From Quillaja saponaria (lineage: Eukaryota; Streptophyta; Magnoliopsida; Fabales; Quillajaceae), in NCBI GenBank assembly GCA_029379385.1, contig CM055607.1, forward strand, positions 11,780,001-11,844,000: 64,000 nt of DNA, written 5' to 3'. The position numbers and the translations under genes are program-made. This document shows positions 36,874 through 48,570 of the stretch, in pieces (position 1 is the first letter of the stretch; each line of letters begins with the position of its first letter). A model generated the notes under the pieces. It did no database searches. It saw only the letters and a program-made list of their open reading frames with translations, and was not told where the DNA came from.

Positions 36874-37310
36874 TTTTTAAAAATGAGAGATCCATTAAAG
36901 TATCATACATAAAAATAATATTAATTTAAATAATAAAAAAATTACTCTTTTAGTAACTATTCTCATTCTCTTCCCCTCACATAATAATTTATGTCTCTTC
37001 TTATAAATAGGACTAATTAAATTAAAATACTTAATAATTTCTTTCTCCACACAATAGTTATCAACAAATTTTCTTTTACTTTTTTCTCTTCTTATGAAAT
37101 TTTGTAGGGACCAATGATTAAGGGATAATTTTTTAAGAATTGAAATATAATTTGTTCAAAAACTTGTAAGGACAAAAATTATTAGAAATGTAAAAGTTTA
37201 AAGGTCAAAAATAAATTTTGCAGTTAAAATTAGATAGTAATTATAAAATATATTAAATTAAAAATTAGAATAATTAAAATAAAACGTTGAAGAATTAAAA
37301 TATAATTTAT

Positions 37311-37430
37311 CCACCAACAAGGGTTGAAATGTAGTGGTAAGTGAGCTACATCCCTAGGATGAGAATACAAATTCGTACCTTGGAGTCGACAAGACCCAAT
37401 GTTTATGTGATATCCGGAAAATGTAACATA
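37311..37430. repeat. SINE-like segment (tRNA-derived candidate)
   Basis: Starts CCACCAACAAGGGTTGAAAT. GTAGTGGTAAGTGAGC fits a pol III A box, and AAATTCGTACC about 35 bases later fits a B box. It then carries GGAGTCGACAAGACCC. Similar starts at 35712 and a degenerate one at 38225 indicate a family. Confidence 0.45.
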
Positions 37431-39583
37431 TATATATAATTTACTCCAAAATGATAAAACTATGAACTTTGAATCATGGCCCCATAATACTTGTAAGGAA
37501 AAAAATTATTAGAAATGTAAAATATTAAAGGCCCAATGCTTATGGGAAATCTGGAAAATATAAAATATATATATATTAATATAAAAGTGACTTAATGGTA
37601 GAAATTGTTGATTTCCTTAATTACTTTTATGAGTTTTTAATATTACATAGTTAACTTTAATTGTTATTTTACTTCAAATAGACTACTTTTTTTTTTTTTT
37701 TCTAATTCTTCTCTATTTTAATATCAATAAGATTGTAATTATCTTAGAACTACCAATTTCTTTATTTGTCAATTCTTCATAATATTAATAAATTTATAAT
37801 TTTATAAAGTAATTTAAAAAAAATATATTATAAATGAAAAGAATTATTAAGAGTATATTTTTTTATGATTATATAATATTATTGTATTAATTTTTCTTTA
37901 ATTTTAAAAAGAAAAATTATATATTTATATTATGAATTAATTTTTTTTTATTGAATTTATTTATTTGTTTATTGTCAATAACATGAATTATTATTTTTTA
38001 TTAACTAAAATTTTTTAATATGTATTTTAATTGTTAATGATGAATATATATATATAATTTACCCGAGAATGATAAAATTATGAACTTTGAATGTGGCCCC
38101 ATAAAATTTGTAAGGACAAAAATTATTAGAAATGTAAAATTTTACAGTTAAAATTGGATCATAATTATAAAATAAATATTAAATTTAATAATCAAATAAA
38201 ACATTGAAGAATTAAAATATAATTTATCTACTAACAAAAATTAAATATAATAATATATGCATTACACTCTCGCGAATAAAAATTTAAACTTTAGAACTGG
38301 CAATCCTTAAAGTGTCCTAATGCTTATGGAAATTCAGGAATATATATATAATTTACCCCCAAAATGATAAAACTATAAACTTTGAATCATGGCCCCTACA
38401 GCCTCTACAGCCTACAGGTCCCGTGTAGTACGAAATCCACGTTAGTGGATTGGTTGCCTATACTTTTTTGTGCGGCTACATTAATTCGAACTTAGACTGA
38501 CGGTAAAACATGCATGAGACAGTTCTCTATGTTATTTTTCAGACATACGAGCTCAAAACGTTTCTCTGTCCAATTGGTTACACCGCTACAAGTACCATTC
38601 AAAGGCATTGACTAAACCCAAAGCATCCCAAAGGAGTAACTCGGTTATTGACACGTAGCAAAATCCGCTAGAGCTGAATTCATAATATAGTTTTCTTATT
38701 TGGTCGCCTAGCTAGTACAAAGGTTGAAGGAGAAAACAATAAAGTACACAAAGTGGCATCTGTAAAATCATATGAAATAAAAGTAATTTTAGAAACCGTG
38801 ATTCATGCATGAAAGAATGTTTATACAAACTAATTAGTAGATTTTATTCTATTTTTCTTGTTTGACAAATTAAATTAGAGTTCTTTTAAGACTTTTTTTT
38901 CTAACTGATGTCCTAAAGACACTTGTTAAGTTGCTATAAATATAATATTTAAAAATTAAAATTTTATAAAAATAATAATTTATACAATAAATAATACTAA
39001 AATTATGACTACTTATCATAATAAATGCTACGTTCATGCCCCTTGCGAAACGGTTCGCTCACACCTTGTATTTTTCTATTTTGAAAAATTTAACAAGTGT
39101 CCTTAGAACAGTTGATAGAAAAATTCTTTCTTAATGCTAATACATATCTATTGATTAAATTAAAAAGAGTTATCTAACGATTTCCTAAAAGATACTTGTT
39201 AAGTTTTTATAAATAAATTTTTTATTATTATTTATTAGATAATTAATCATGATTTATATGTTATTTATTGTACAAATTATTATTTATAGAAATTTTTAAT
39301 TTTTAATGACTATATTTATTATAAATAACTTTTAAATATTTGTTAAAAATAATAATTAATTAAGATATAATTTTAATACACCGATCACAAAACCAGAAAA
39401 GAAAAAAAAGAAGTTAAAAGATAGTGTAATGCTGAAGTCTTTTTAAGTTCTATACAGTTAATGATGACATTCCTATATATCCAATGATTGATTCCCACGT
39501 AAGTACTTTCACTTTAGTAGAAATTTAAGATAAGAAAGGGATAGCTCATAACTATAGATCGAGGCGACCTCCATTGCTATTTA

Positions 39584-39592
39584 CTATATAAT
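39584..39592 (+). promoter_or_regulatory. Likely TATA box of the MADS-box pseudogene
   Basis: CTATATAAT stands about 90 bases before the former start codon at 39676. Confidence 0.4.
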
Positions 39593-39623
39593 AGGCATGT
39601 GCCTCTTTGTATGGTGCTGCAAT

Positions 39624-39668
39624 TACACACACACACACACACAGAAAGAGAGAGAGAGAGAGAGAGTT
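39624..39668. repeat. (CA)n-(GA)n microsatellite in the MADS-box 5' leader
   Basis: ACACAC units run into AGAGAG units just before the former start codon at 39676. The tract is open in the frame of the MADS domain, so a frame starting at 39597 runs through it, but this is chance and not a conserved N-terminus. Confidence 0.9.
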
Positions 39669-39675
39669 AGAGAGA

Positions 39676-42600
39676 ATGGGAAAAGAGGGAGAGTGGTTCT
39701 GGAGAGAATAGAAAACAAAATAAATCGGCAAGTAACGTTGTCAAAGCGTAGGAGTGGTTTGTTAAAGAAAGCCCGAGAGCTTTCTGTGCTTTGTGATGCT
39801 GAGGTTGCCCTTATTATATTCTCCTCCTAGTGGCAAGCTTTGCCACTTCTGCACCACTGAGTATATATTTAATTTCTTCCTTTAAATCTAGAATTATTTT
39901 AGTCTTTTTTCTTTTACCATATGATGTAGTTTAGTTAGAAGGAAATTTCTATTCTGTGTTATAACATACACTGGATCTGATCAGAATTTTTCTTATTCCT
40001 AATCTGTTTTACGAATGAAATATATTACTAAAATAAAAATAATAATGCAGTTTTAGTTGTTACTTTAATTTTTCTTTTCAACTTGATACTTCTTATAGAT
40101 CATAATATAATAATATATTTTCTCTTTCATGTAATTTAATTAATTTATCCTTGTCCAGCATGAACAGTATCCTTCAGCGGTATCGTCATTGGTGTTACAC
40201 CTCACAAGTCAACAACGGCGTCGAACATGAATCAGATTCCGAGGTACTTACAATTTTTTTATTTATATTTTTTGTCTTTATAGAAAGTTAATTTTGGATG
40301 TTTTCGATGGTCCACCAAACATTAATATTTCCATTTTAATGACTATAAGTAATTAGAGTTTGTTGCACGTTTGATAATTACAGTTAAGAGTATATAAATA
40401 TTTATTTACACTCATCTTGAAAGTGTTAATTGATAAAATCTCTTGACTAATTCTAACAATATATAATTCATCATTTCTTAGTACTAGAGACTAGAGATTG
40501 GCATATTATGGAAAGGAATAGGTCTTAGTGATGATAATGGAGCGGATTAGTCCGATCTAACAACAATTCGAAGCTTTTATTGACTTGATCCTATCCAGCA
40601 AGAATGATCCATGGATTGGGTGCTTAAGACCCGACCCCAATATGATACGATTCTTGTTCTTTTGTTTTTTAAATTGTTTTATTCGTAAAAAATAAACAAT
40701 TATTTTTTAAAACATTCAACATAAAATATGTAAGTGCAATAAAAAATAATGTTTTAATTACTTAATTTTCTATTTTATTCAACTACCTTAATTTTGAAAA
40801 AGTGAATTCTGTAAATTAAAAAATAATGAAATGTAAAAGTAAAGGAATTGACAAAAAAATTAAGGAATTAAGGATTGTAATTTCTCTTAATTTGATGAAT
40901 TAAAAAATTTTAACAAAAATTTAGGACAAATGGCAAAAAAAATTATGTTTTAAGCCACATATCAGTCATTTTTATCCAAAATATAACGGTATTATATTGG
41001 AAGCAAAAAAAAAATGCCAATGTTTTAAAAATTTTGGGCCAAAATTGACAAAAGCGTAATACTTTAAAAATGATAGATGTCATCTAAGAAATTTTAAATT
41101 TTAAGGTATTCATTATTAGTACTCTAGTATGCTTTTAAAAAGTTTGATACATAACCAAACTAAATACAATTAGTTTTCAAAAACTTCCAATTCAACGACA
41201 TTAGACTAGGTCGACATTTCGACACAACCCATTGACAACTATATTAGGATTACATTCCATTTTATAGCCTCCAAAAGCCTACATATTATTTAATGAAAGG
41301 ATCCGTCAAATATTTTTTCTATTTTATTCGTATGTGATTTATATTTTATATATAAAAAAGTTAAATTAAATAACTATCATGACTGATTTGCTAATCGTGA
41401 ATATTTTACATATTTATGTCATACTGAATTTTGAATTTGAGACCAATAGGTTCCAAAATATCTTCATCCTAATTAATTAGGTGAGTTAAGGTTTCATCAA
41501 ATTTTTATATTCAAGTTTGATTACATGTTTTTTACAACTGTTTATGATTCGTTTTTATGTGTTATTGCATAAATGAATTCATCTATCATTCAATTCAAGA
41601 GAGAAGAGAAAAAAAAATTATTAGGCAATGTCAATTTTTCTTTTCATTTGAGTAGGTAGGTAATGCCAATTTAATAAATGGAATAACAGAAGAAGAAAAG
41701 AATTGCTTCCTTTAGTTTTGATGAACTCATCTTTCCCTACTTTGTGCCGCAGACTTTATACCACGAGGTTCTAACATTAAGAGCCAAGTATGAATCTCTT
41801 CAGCTGTTAGAAAGGTAATATAATTGTAAAATTGTATAATTCTTAAATCATAATGATTGATGAATTTGTATGGATAAAATTAAAAACTAGATTTTTGTTT
41901 GTCATTTAGTTCACAATTCACTGATAAGTTGTTAATATTGTTTCAAGGCATTTGCTAGGAGAAGATATTGAACCACTTAATATGAAAGAGTTGGAAATTC
42001 TTGAGAACAAGCTTGATAGATCACTCTCACAAATTAGAGAACGGAAGGTATTTTCAATTACAATAATTTTTTTTTTCTTTTCTCTAGGGAATAATAGATT
42101 GTTATTATTTTTTGAAAAAAACACAGACACAATGACTCCTTTAGCTTTAAAAAAAAAAAGTCAATTAAACAATTAAAATGTATGTATTAATTTAAAACTT
42201 GATATGCATATATCTATGTAGTAATTTGTGAGTCGATGATGTAGATTATAACTAATAACCGTTATGTATGGTTTTGAATTATTGTAGACCCAGAAGTTGT
42301 TCGAACAAATGAAAGAATTATGGATTAAGGTAATGTATATAAACTCGCTTTAAGAGCTAGCTTCTTGATGAAAACGACTTTTGTAGAATCAAAATTGATG
42401 ATTTGCTAGATCAGTTTTTCATAATCTTATATGTATTTTTTCATCCCAATATTATTTCTTGACAGGGGCACAAGCTTGCTGAGATTAACAGACAACTAAC
42501 ATCCGAGGTTTGTTTTCCTCAAATCATGACATTGCGTTGGATGTGCTAGAAAATTGCCACATTTTTATTTATTTATTTTACAATTAATTATGATAGGCTT

Positions 42601-45218
42601 TTATGTCATTATTAATTATTTATATTTATACATATGTTGTTAAAATTTTAGCTCGGGGAAGGGGATGAATGCAATAGAGGTCATTGAAGATCAGCAACAC
42701 AATGGTTACAGTACTATACCAGCTAATTATCATGTTCACTCAGAAACTACCTTACGATTAGGCCCATTAGGGTAAGCATTTGTCTCGTTGACTTATCTTA
42801 TTATTATAAAAAATTTTAAATTACATTATCAACTTCATAAAATTTGTATAACTATATAACATCTAGGCACCAATTACACTTGGCTACATTTTAATATCCG
42901 TACTTGTACTTTCAATTATGTTATGTATATTGCGGTTTGGTTCAAATATCACCACCTTTTTTTTTTTTTTTTTCTGTTTTTTATCGATTCAAAAATTAAA
43001 ACTGACACCAACCGACAATATTTTATTGAACTGTTGTGATTATTTTTAAAGATTGGTAATTAGAAGACAATTTTTTATGTAAAGAAGGAAAAAATATATA
43101 TAGAAGAAGAATAATAGGATATGTTAAGTTCCATCTCGCTAGATTTTGAAAAAAAATTGCAAACCAAACCTTATAGGTGGGTTTATCAATTAAAACAGAA
43201 TACTAAAACATACGATCACTTTAAATTGATTAAATTATGTTTTGCGGTTTAGATTGGGTTGATTAATAGTGCAGTTCTCATTCACGTTTGAAAACACATT
43301 CAAAAAATTCAACTTGACAGATAATAGTATAGAAAATAACAAAAAAAAAAAATTAAAAAATAAGATAAATATCTATATCAATACTATACATTAAAGTGAT
43401 TTAATGACGTAATTTTTTAATCCTAAAATCTCTTTATAAAAATTTAAGTTTCAATCTTATTCGTTTTTAGTTCAACTTTTACATAAATAACTTTGTTTGC
43501 CTAATTTTTCTCTATCTTAATGGTAATAAGATTGAATTTTTTTTTTATATTAATAAATTTTAATAATAATAAACTCTAAGCATAGGAAAATTCTTTATAT
43601 TTAACAAATTATCTATAATTTAACACCATATTAAACTTCACATATCACATTGTCGTATCATAGGAATGTAATTACTTTTATTCTATTTATATTATTAAAT
43701 TTTAATAACAATAATTAAAAAATTTTATTTAACAAGTTATTTATAATTTAACACCATATTAAATATTTCATCTTATTTTGTTTTATTGCAAAGTTATTAT
43801 TTAGTATCATGTAATGTATTGTTGTTGATTCGTATAGAGCATGATTACATTTGGTAACATCTCGATTATTTTTTCAATGGTTCACCCAAAAGATAAGCAC
43901 TTAATTAATTTTCAACTCTATTATTAAATAAGTTATTTTTTTTTCTTTTCTCATAGTAAAGTCTTTTTCTTTTCCTTTTTTTCATTTTGAAAATATTTTC
44001 ATTCTATTTGAGTTATGTTGTTTTACTGAATTTTTTTTTTTAAAGAAAACAACATAATATACAGGTATGCTATTAATTGTTCTTTATTTATTAGGTTTTT
44101 AAAAAAAGGGCGTAATATTTATAAATTTAATATTTGAGTGAAGTTAATTTTTTAAACTACTTGTTTTTAAGGAAAAAAAACATACGAGACTCTTAAATTT
44201 AAACTACTATTTTAGGAATCTTTTTGAGAGAAAAAATTATTTATAACTGTTGATAGTAATGAAATGTAATCAGTTTGTGATAATAAATTTAACGAAATAA
44301 ATCTATATGATACCAATGTTTGATAAAATAAATTAAATTATTTGTGATATAAAATACTTGGTTTTTAAGTATTAATTAATAAGGATGGAGGATGGAGGAA
44401 GGAAGATGGAACATAGATTTTTTTTTATTTTTTTTGTGTGCAGAATTTAACAAGATTTTTAATAGATATAGGATAGTAATTATTTTTATTTTATGTTAAT
44501 AAGTTTTTAATAAAATTAAATTGAATCAACCTTAAAGTTTAAATCTAATTGATTTTAGAGCTAATATTTTTTATTTATTTCTAATTAATCAATAGAAAGA
44601 AATATCAATCAGAATCTTGATAAATACCATTGCTTTGATTAATTTCTTTTTTACTATGAATTAAAATAATTCATGGTTGTGCACTTGAAATTTTATAAAA
44701 TAATATTGTGACGCTTTGTTTTAATCTTAATTTTCATCTCTAACAAAAATTTCTTCTATAATAAAATGAAAAAGAGAAAAATATATGAGTTTCAATATTA
44801 AATTTTGAAAGAATATAAGTAAAATATTAAAAATATATGCATAGTAAAAATTAATTAATTAAAAAAATATTTTAGAAGACCAAATTAAAAAAAAAAATCT
44901 TATTAGGTTAGTTTTAGGATATAAATAACTCAAGATTTTTATTATCCTTTTTTTTAAAAAAGTTATACATAAATTAAAAATCATATAAATATTACTCACG
45001 TACTACTTGCTTGGCATATAAACTAGTATGTATATATATTTATGTAAGTAATTTATCAAATTCTAATAATTAAGAATATTACCACAAAAAAAAAAAAAAA
45101 AGAATATTGACTGTGGTATAGGAAGTTATGTGAACACTTAGTTGAAACAGGTACCAGTAGCTTCAACTTGTTTCCAAGAAATGAAGGAGGCGAAATCAGT
45201 TGCAACAATGGATGGTAG
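39676..45218 (+). pseudogene. AGL6-like MIKC-type MADS-box pseudogene
   Basis: Eight exons are recognisable: 39676-39860, 40159-40243, 41753-41814, 41948-42047, 42288-42329, 42466-42507, 42652(or 42662)-42771 and 45122-45218. Exons 3 to 6 are 62, 100, 42 and 42 bases, exactly the MIKC pattern. The MADS domain shows [22 protein letters not shown] and [16 protein letters not shown]. The K domain shows LRAKYESLQ, HLLGEDIEPLNMKELE and SQIRERK; the ending LAEINRQL favours the AGL6 clade over SOC1 or SEP. MADS proteins bind CArG boxes in the nucleus. Exon 1 is broken: relative to the family there are two extra bases after the ATG, putting the start out of frame, and one extra base after IIFSS creating TAG at the Ser-Gly-Lys-Leu segment. 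Together the inserts are three bases. Exons 2-8 read well if exon 7 begins at 42662, so decay is recent. Confidence 0.85.
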
Positions 45219-47540
45219 ATGGCTGTTTTGAAGTTGATTTATAAGATTCAAATAACAAATCCATAATTTGACATATATCTTAACAAATGACAATTTTTTT
45301 GTTAGAGTAAAAAAAGATGTAAATTAAGTTTTTTTTTTTTTGGGACTAATTATATATTTTTATCCTTGAAAAATTTATTGGGAAGTTAAATAGGTTGTAA
45401 GCTTCACAACATAGTATATATTTCTATAGTGTGTTCTCTTCAAACTTATAACTATAACTTCAATGTATCACACATAGAAGTTTAATTTTTATAATTTTTT
45501 TAACTTTTTATATTATGAGTTAAATCTCTATCGAACAACATAAAATACCTACTTATTTTTTTATTTTCTAAAAGATAATAGTAATTCGCTCTTTCTTGAT
45601 AAGGTTCTTATATAATTTTGTACTAAATTTAAAAAAGCAAAGAGGCCAAAAAGTTCGCGCCTTAAATTGCAAAGCTTGCCAATACAAGGGTGAAGATGAT
45701 GCCACAAATCAAGCTTTGCCCTTGTCTTTGACAATGACAAACATGCATATATTTATAAAAGGATCGATTCTGTTTGGATTTCTTAATTTATTGTGATTTA
45801 TATCATAAAAGAAGAAGGACAAAGATATAATAAAGTATGAAAAGAATAAGGATCGCAATATATCATATGTAAATCAAATATGTTGTTCTATGTTATTCTT
45901 GGAATAACAGACTAGTACTAACTAGCTAGTGAACTTGATTAGACCAACGTACTTAGAGGAGACAATATTATATATAGGAACCAATTAAATTCATTGTTAA
46001 AATGTTCATAGAATTATTAATTTGGGATACATGCATCTAGGATGTATAGTACCTTATATATACTACAAAACATATAAAATAAACATGACAGATTTTACTT
46101 CAATAATATTTTATGTAACTATATGTAAGAAAAAAGCAAGTAACAATTATTTGTAAAATGATTAGTTTTACCCGTCTATTTATTGAATTTGGTTAGAATT
46201 GAATGATAAGACATATGATATCTATGTAAAATCTTGTTTGATAGCATATAAAATTTTTTGAATGAGAATGTTATATTTTCCATTTGCATAATAGTGTTTT
46301 TTTATATAAATATAAAGTTCCTATGACTAAAATTAAGTTACAATTATAGAACATGATTAGGGGAAACTACAAAGATATAATTAGAAAAATTAGAATATAA
46401 TTACATAAATAAAATTAGAAAAATTAAATATAATAATTGACCATGAATATAGACATATTTATGACTAGACATTCGTAATCTAATATTTAGTCATGGGAAG
46501 ACAACTTACCATATTTACAATGAAACTCACTCTCAAATAGTCATGAAGTTAGGCTATTTACTAGAAAATTGTCAGTGCTTCAATTGATTTATGCACATTA
46601 GAACTTTACAGTAGTATGGTTAGACATCAAATCAAGTGATTCTGGATCAAATTAATATATAGCTGGGGAAAGGTCAGAATAACAAAAAATAGATTTGGGA
46701 CACATGTTCACCATTGATATATTGATCTGATTAATTAAAAGGACATGTTTAACTCTCTATCTAATTTAATCTCTTGTTCTCTAATATATACATCAAAGAA
46801 TTCTCCAAGTTCAGTCTCTACGATTAATTAAAAGTAACATATTCAATTAATGACCTAATTAGTTTAAAACTTCTCCCATATTTGTGCACAGATCCGATCT
46901 TGCAGAAAAATTATGGATACGATATCAAGTCATTCCTCATAAATAGAGAAATTCAAATCCTTTTATGTTTTTCTTAAAATAGGATGAGACAGCATGAGTG
47001 AGACATAAAAAAAAATACTAATTTATAAATTAAATATAGGGAAGGAGATTGATATTTCTCTCCCCAAAAAGGGGTGTGCATGGGCAACCACCCTAATATT
47101 ATAAGTGTTAGAATGGTAAGTTCAAGAATTTTTCATGGATGAGATTGCTGACATATATTCTAATAAAAATGAATAGATAAAAGATCAGCAAAAAATCTAA
47201 CCCGAAAATTTTTAGAACATTTAGTACTTAATTAAATGTGTCTTTGTGTGAATTGTAATATGCCTTTTTGTGTTTTCTAATTATAATAATATTAATATTG
47301 ATGATGTAAATGTTAATGCCCTTCATACCGGTTTACATAAATATTATTAATTCCCACTGTTTCCTATTAAAAACAAAAAATAGATTTGGGACCCATGTAT
47401 TTGCTTTTGAAAATAATGAAATATCACATTTAATTTAATTTTCTGGTTCTCGTTAATTTCGTTCCTCTTTGGCCTTCCGTCTCCAACGACCCTGTATGAT
47501 TTTTAAGCCAACCCATCTTCCTCCTACTTCATTTTATTTT
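45219..47540. other. Intergenic region between the MADS-box pseudogene and fructokinase
   Basis: AT-rich sequence with no recognisable gene, RNA or complete transposon. Short open frames such as one at 45596-45796 have no family resemblance. The last 100 bases lead into the fructokinase promoter. Confidence 0.5.
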
Positions 47541-47548
47541 CTATATAA
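47541..47548 (+). promoter_or_regulatory. Likely TATA box of the fructokinase gene
   Basis: CTATATAA lies just before the ACACCA repeat and about 130 bases before the end of the inferred first (leader) exon. Confidence 0.45.
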
Positions 47549-47597
47549 CACCAACACCAACACCAACACCAACACCAACACCAAAACCAAAACCAAA
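47549..47597. repeat. (ACACCA)n hexanucleotide repeat in the fructokinase 5' leader
   Basis: Five or more ACACCA units followed by AAACCA variants, just downstream of the TATA-like sequence. It would be in or just before the 5' UTR. Confidence 0.85.
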
Positions 47598-47671
47598 CCT
47601 TCTTTTTCCTCTGTTTGTGCAATACTTGCTGCTACAATACTCTGTTTCTGGATTCAATCTCACTTCCATTA

Positions 47672-48535
47672 ATGGCTAAGAGTACCGCTTCAGGTTTTTC
47701 ATTTTTCTTCTTCTTGTTTCACTTCCCACGCATCTTGAAGTTCTAGATTAAGTTTTTTGCTTCTTGTCGTTTTGTTGAAAGAATTCGTGTTTGGGTCGAA
47801 ATATTCCGAAACTACGTTTGCTAGCTAAAGATTGTATCTTTGGGGCTTTTCTAACATTGGGATTTGTTTACTGATTCAGATTGTAGATCTTCTCTAAATT
47901 AGATTTGTAGTTTTTGTCTTTCTAAATAACCAGTGTCCGCCGAGGAACACTTCTGGTTTGCCAGTTACCTTCTTGGATAGTATCATTGTCATCTAGTTTA
48001 ATTACTATTAGTAATTTCTCCGATATTTATTTCCTACGCCTTATAGCACTTGATACCATATCCAAATTGCATTGTAAAAACTGTTTTTGTTACAAATGGG
48101 TTTTGAACAAATTATGCCAGGGGCATAAGTTTGATGCTTTATATGTAGAGCAGATAGGGGGATTATAGGAAACTGCGATATCTGATTTGTATAGATTTTA
48201 TTGCAGTGTAACCTTGAAAAACATAATTTAGTGTCTTCTACTGACCATGTATGTAGTAATAGAATTATGATGAAAAGTGTTGTGGGTTTTGTTTTGTTAA
48301 TGGTGGCATTATAGAAAGTTAAATTGGTGTTACTAACAAAAGCTTCCATTTAATGACTCTTCTAGTTCATATTTATCAGATATATGTTCTGGAACTGTCT
48401 ACGTATAATTACACCTTAGACGGTCATCTAAGAACAGAAGTCAACAATTGACTGCATATGGCCTTATTGCCTATGAGTCTATGAGTAGTGTCTTTACTCT
48501 TTAGAGGTCCACTGTTTCACTTTTCTGCAGTTTGA
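47672..48535 (+). promoter_or_regulatory. Spliced upstream ORF in the fructokinase leader (inferred)
   Basis: The first ATG after the TATA-like sequence is at 47672 and starts MAKSTAS. A donor follows at 47694 (CAG then GTTTTT). A good acceptor (TTTTCTGCAG) ends at 48530. Joined, the frame ends at once as MAKSTASV and TGA at 48533-48535, upstream of the main ATG at 48571. It would be an eight-codon uORF that could lower translation of the main frame. The splicing is inferred from consensus only. Confidence 0.4.
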
Positions 48536-48570
48536 TCCGTGCAACTGAAAGGATTTAAACCATTATTCTC

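Larger units (their letters stand above)
33506..39583. other. AT-rich, transposon-rich intergenic region between PGM and the MADS-box pseudogene
   Basis: No intact gene is seen. The stretch holds a PIF/Harbinger-like element (34113-34986), a Helitron-like element (36518-36873), SINE-like segments (35712-35850 and 37311-37430), and several diverged copies of a family with ATAAAAGTGA at its start near 35700, 36540 and 37575. The rest is AT-rich sequence without recognisable content. The GC-richer patch at 38400-38680 has no identified coding content. Confidence 0.55.

Noticed and set aside
39676..45218. MADS gene as a SOC1/AGL71-72 ortholog, suggested by the Arabidopsis neighbourhood
   Set aside because: K-domain wording (LLGEDIEPLNMKELE, LAEINRQL) is AGL6-like; the SOC1-type motif was not seen. 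Synteny alone is not enough.
47469..47672. 67-codon frame with (NT)n repeat as an N-terminal exon of fructokinase
   Set aside because: It starts upstream of the TATA-like sequence and its repeat residues come from the ACACCA microsatellite; it does not join to the pfkB frame.
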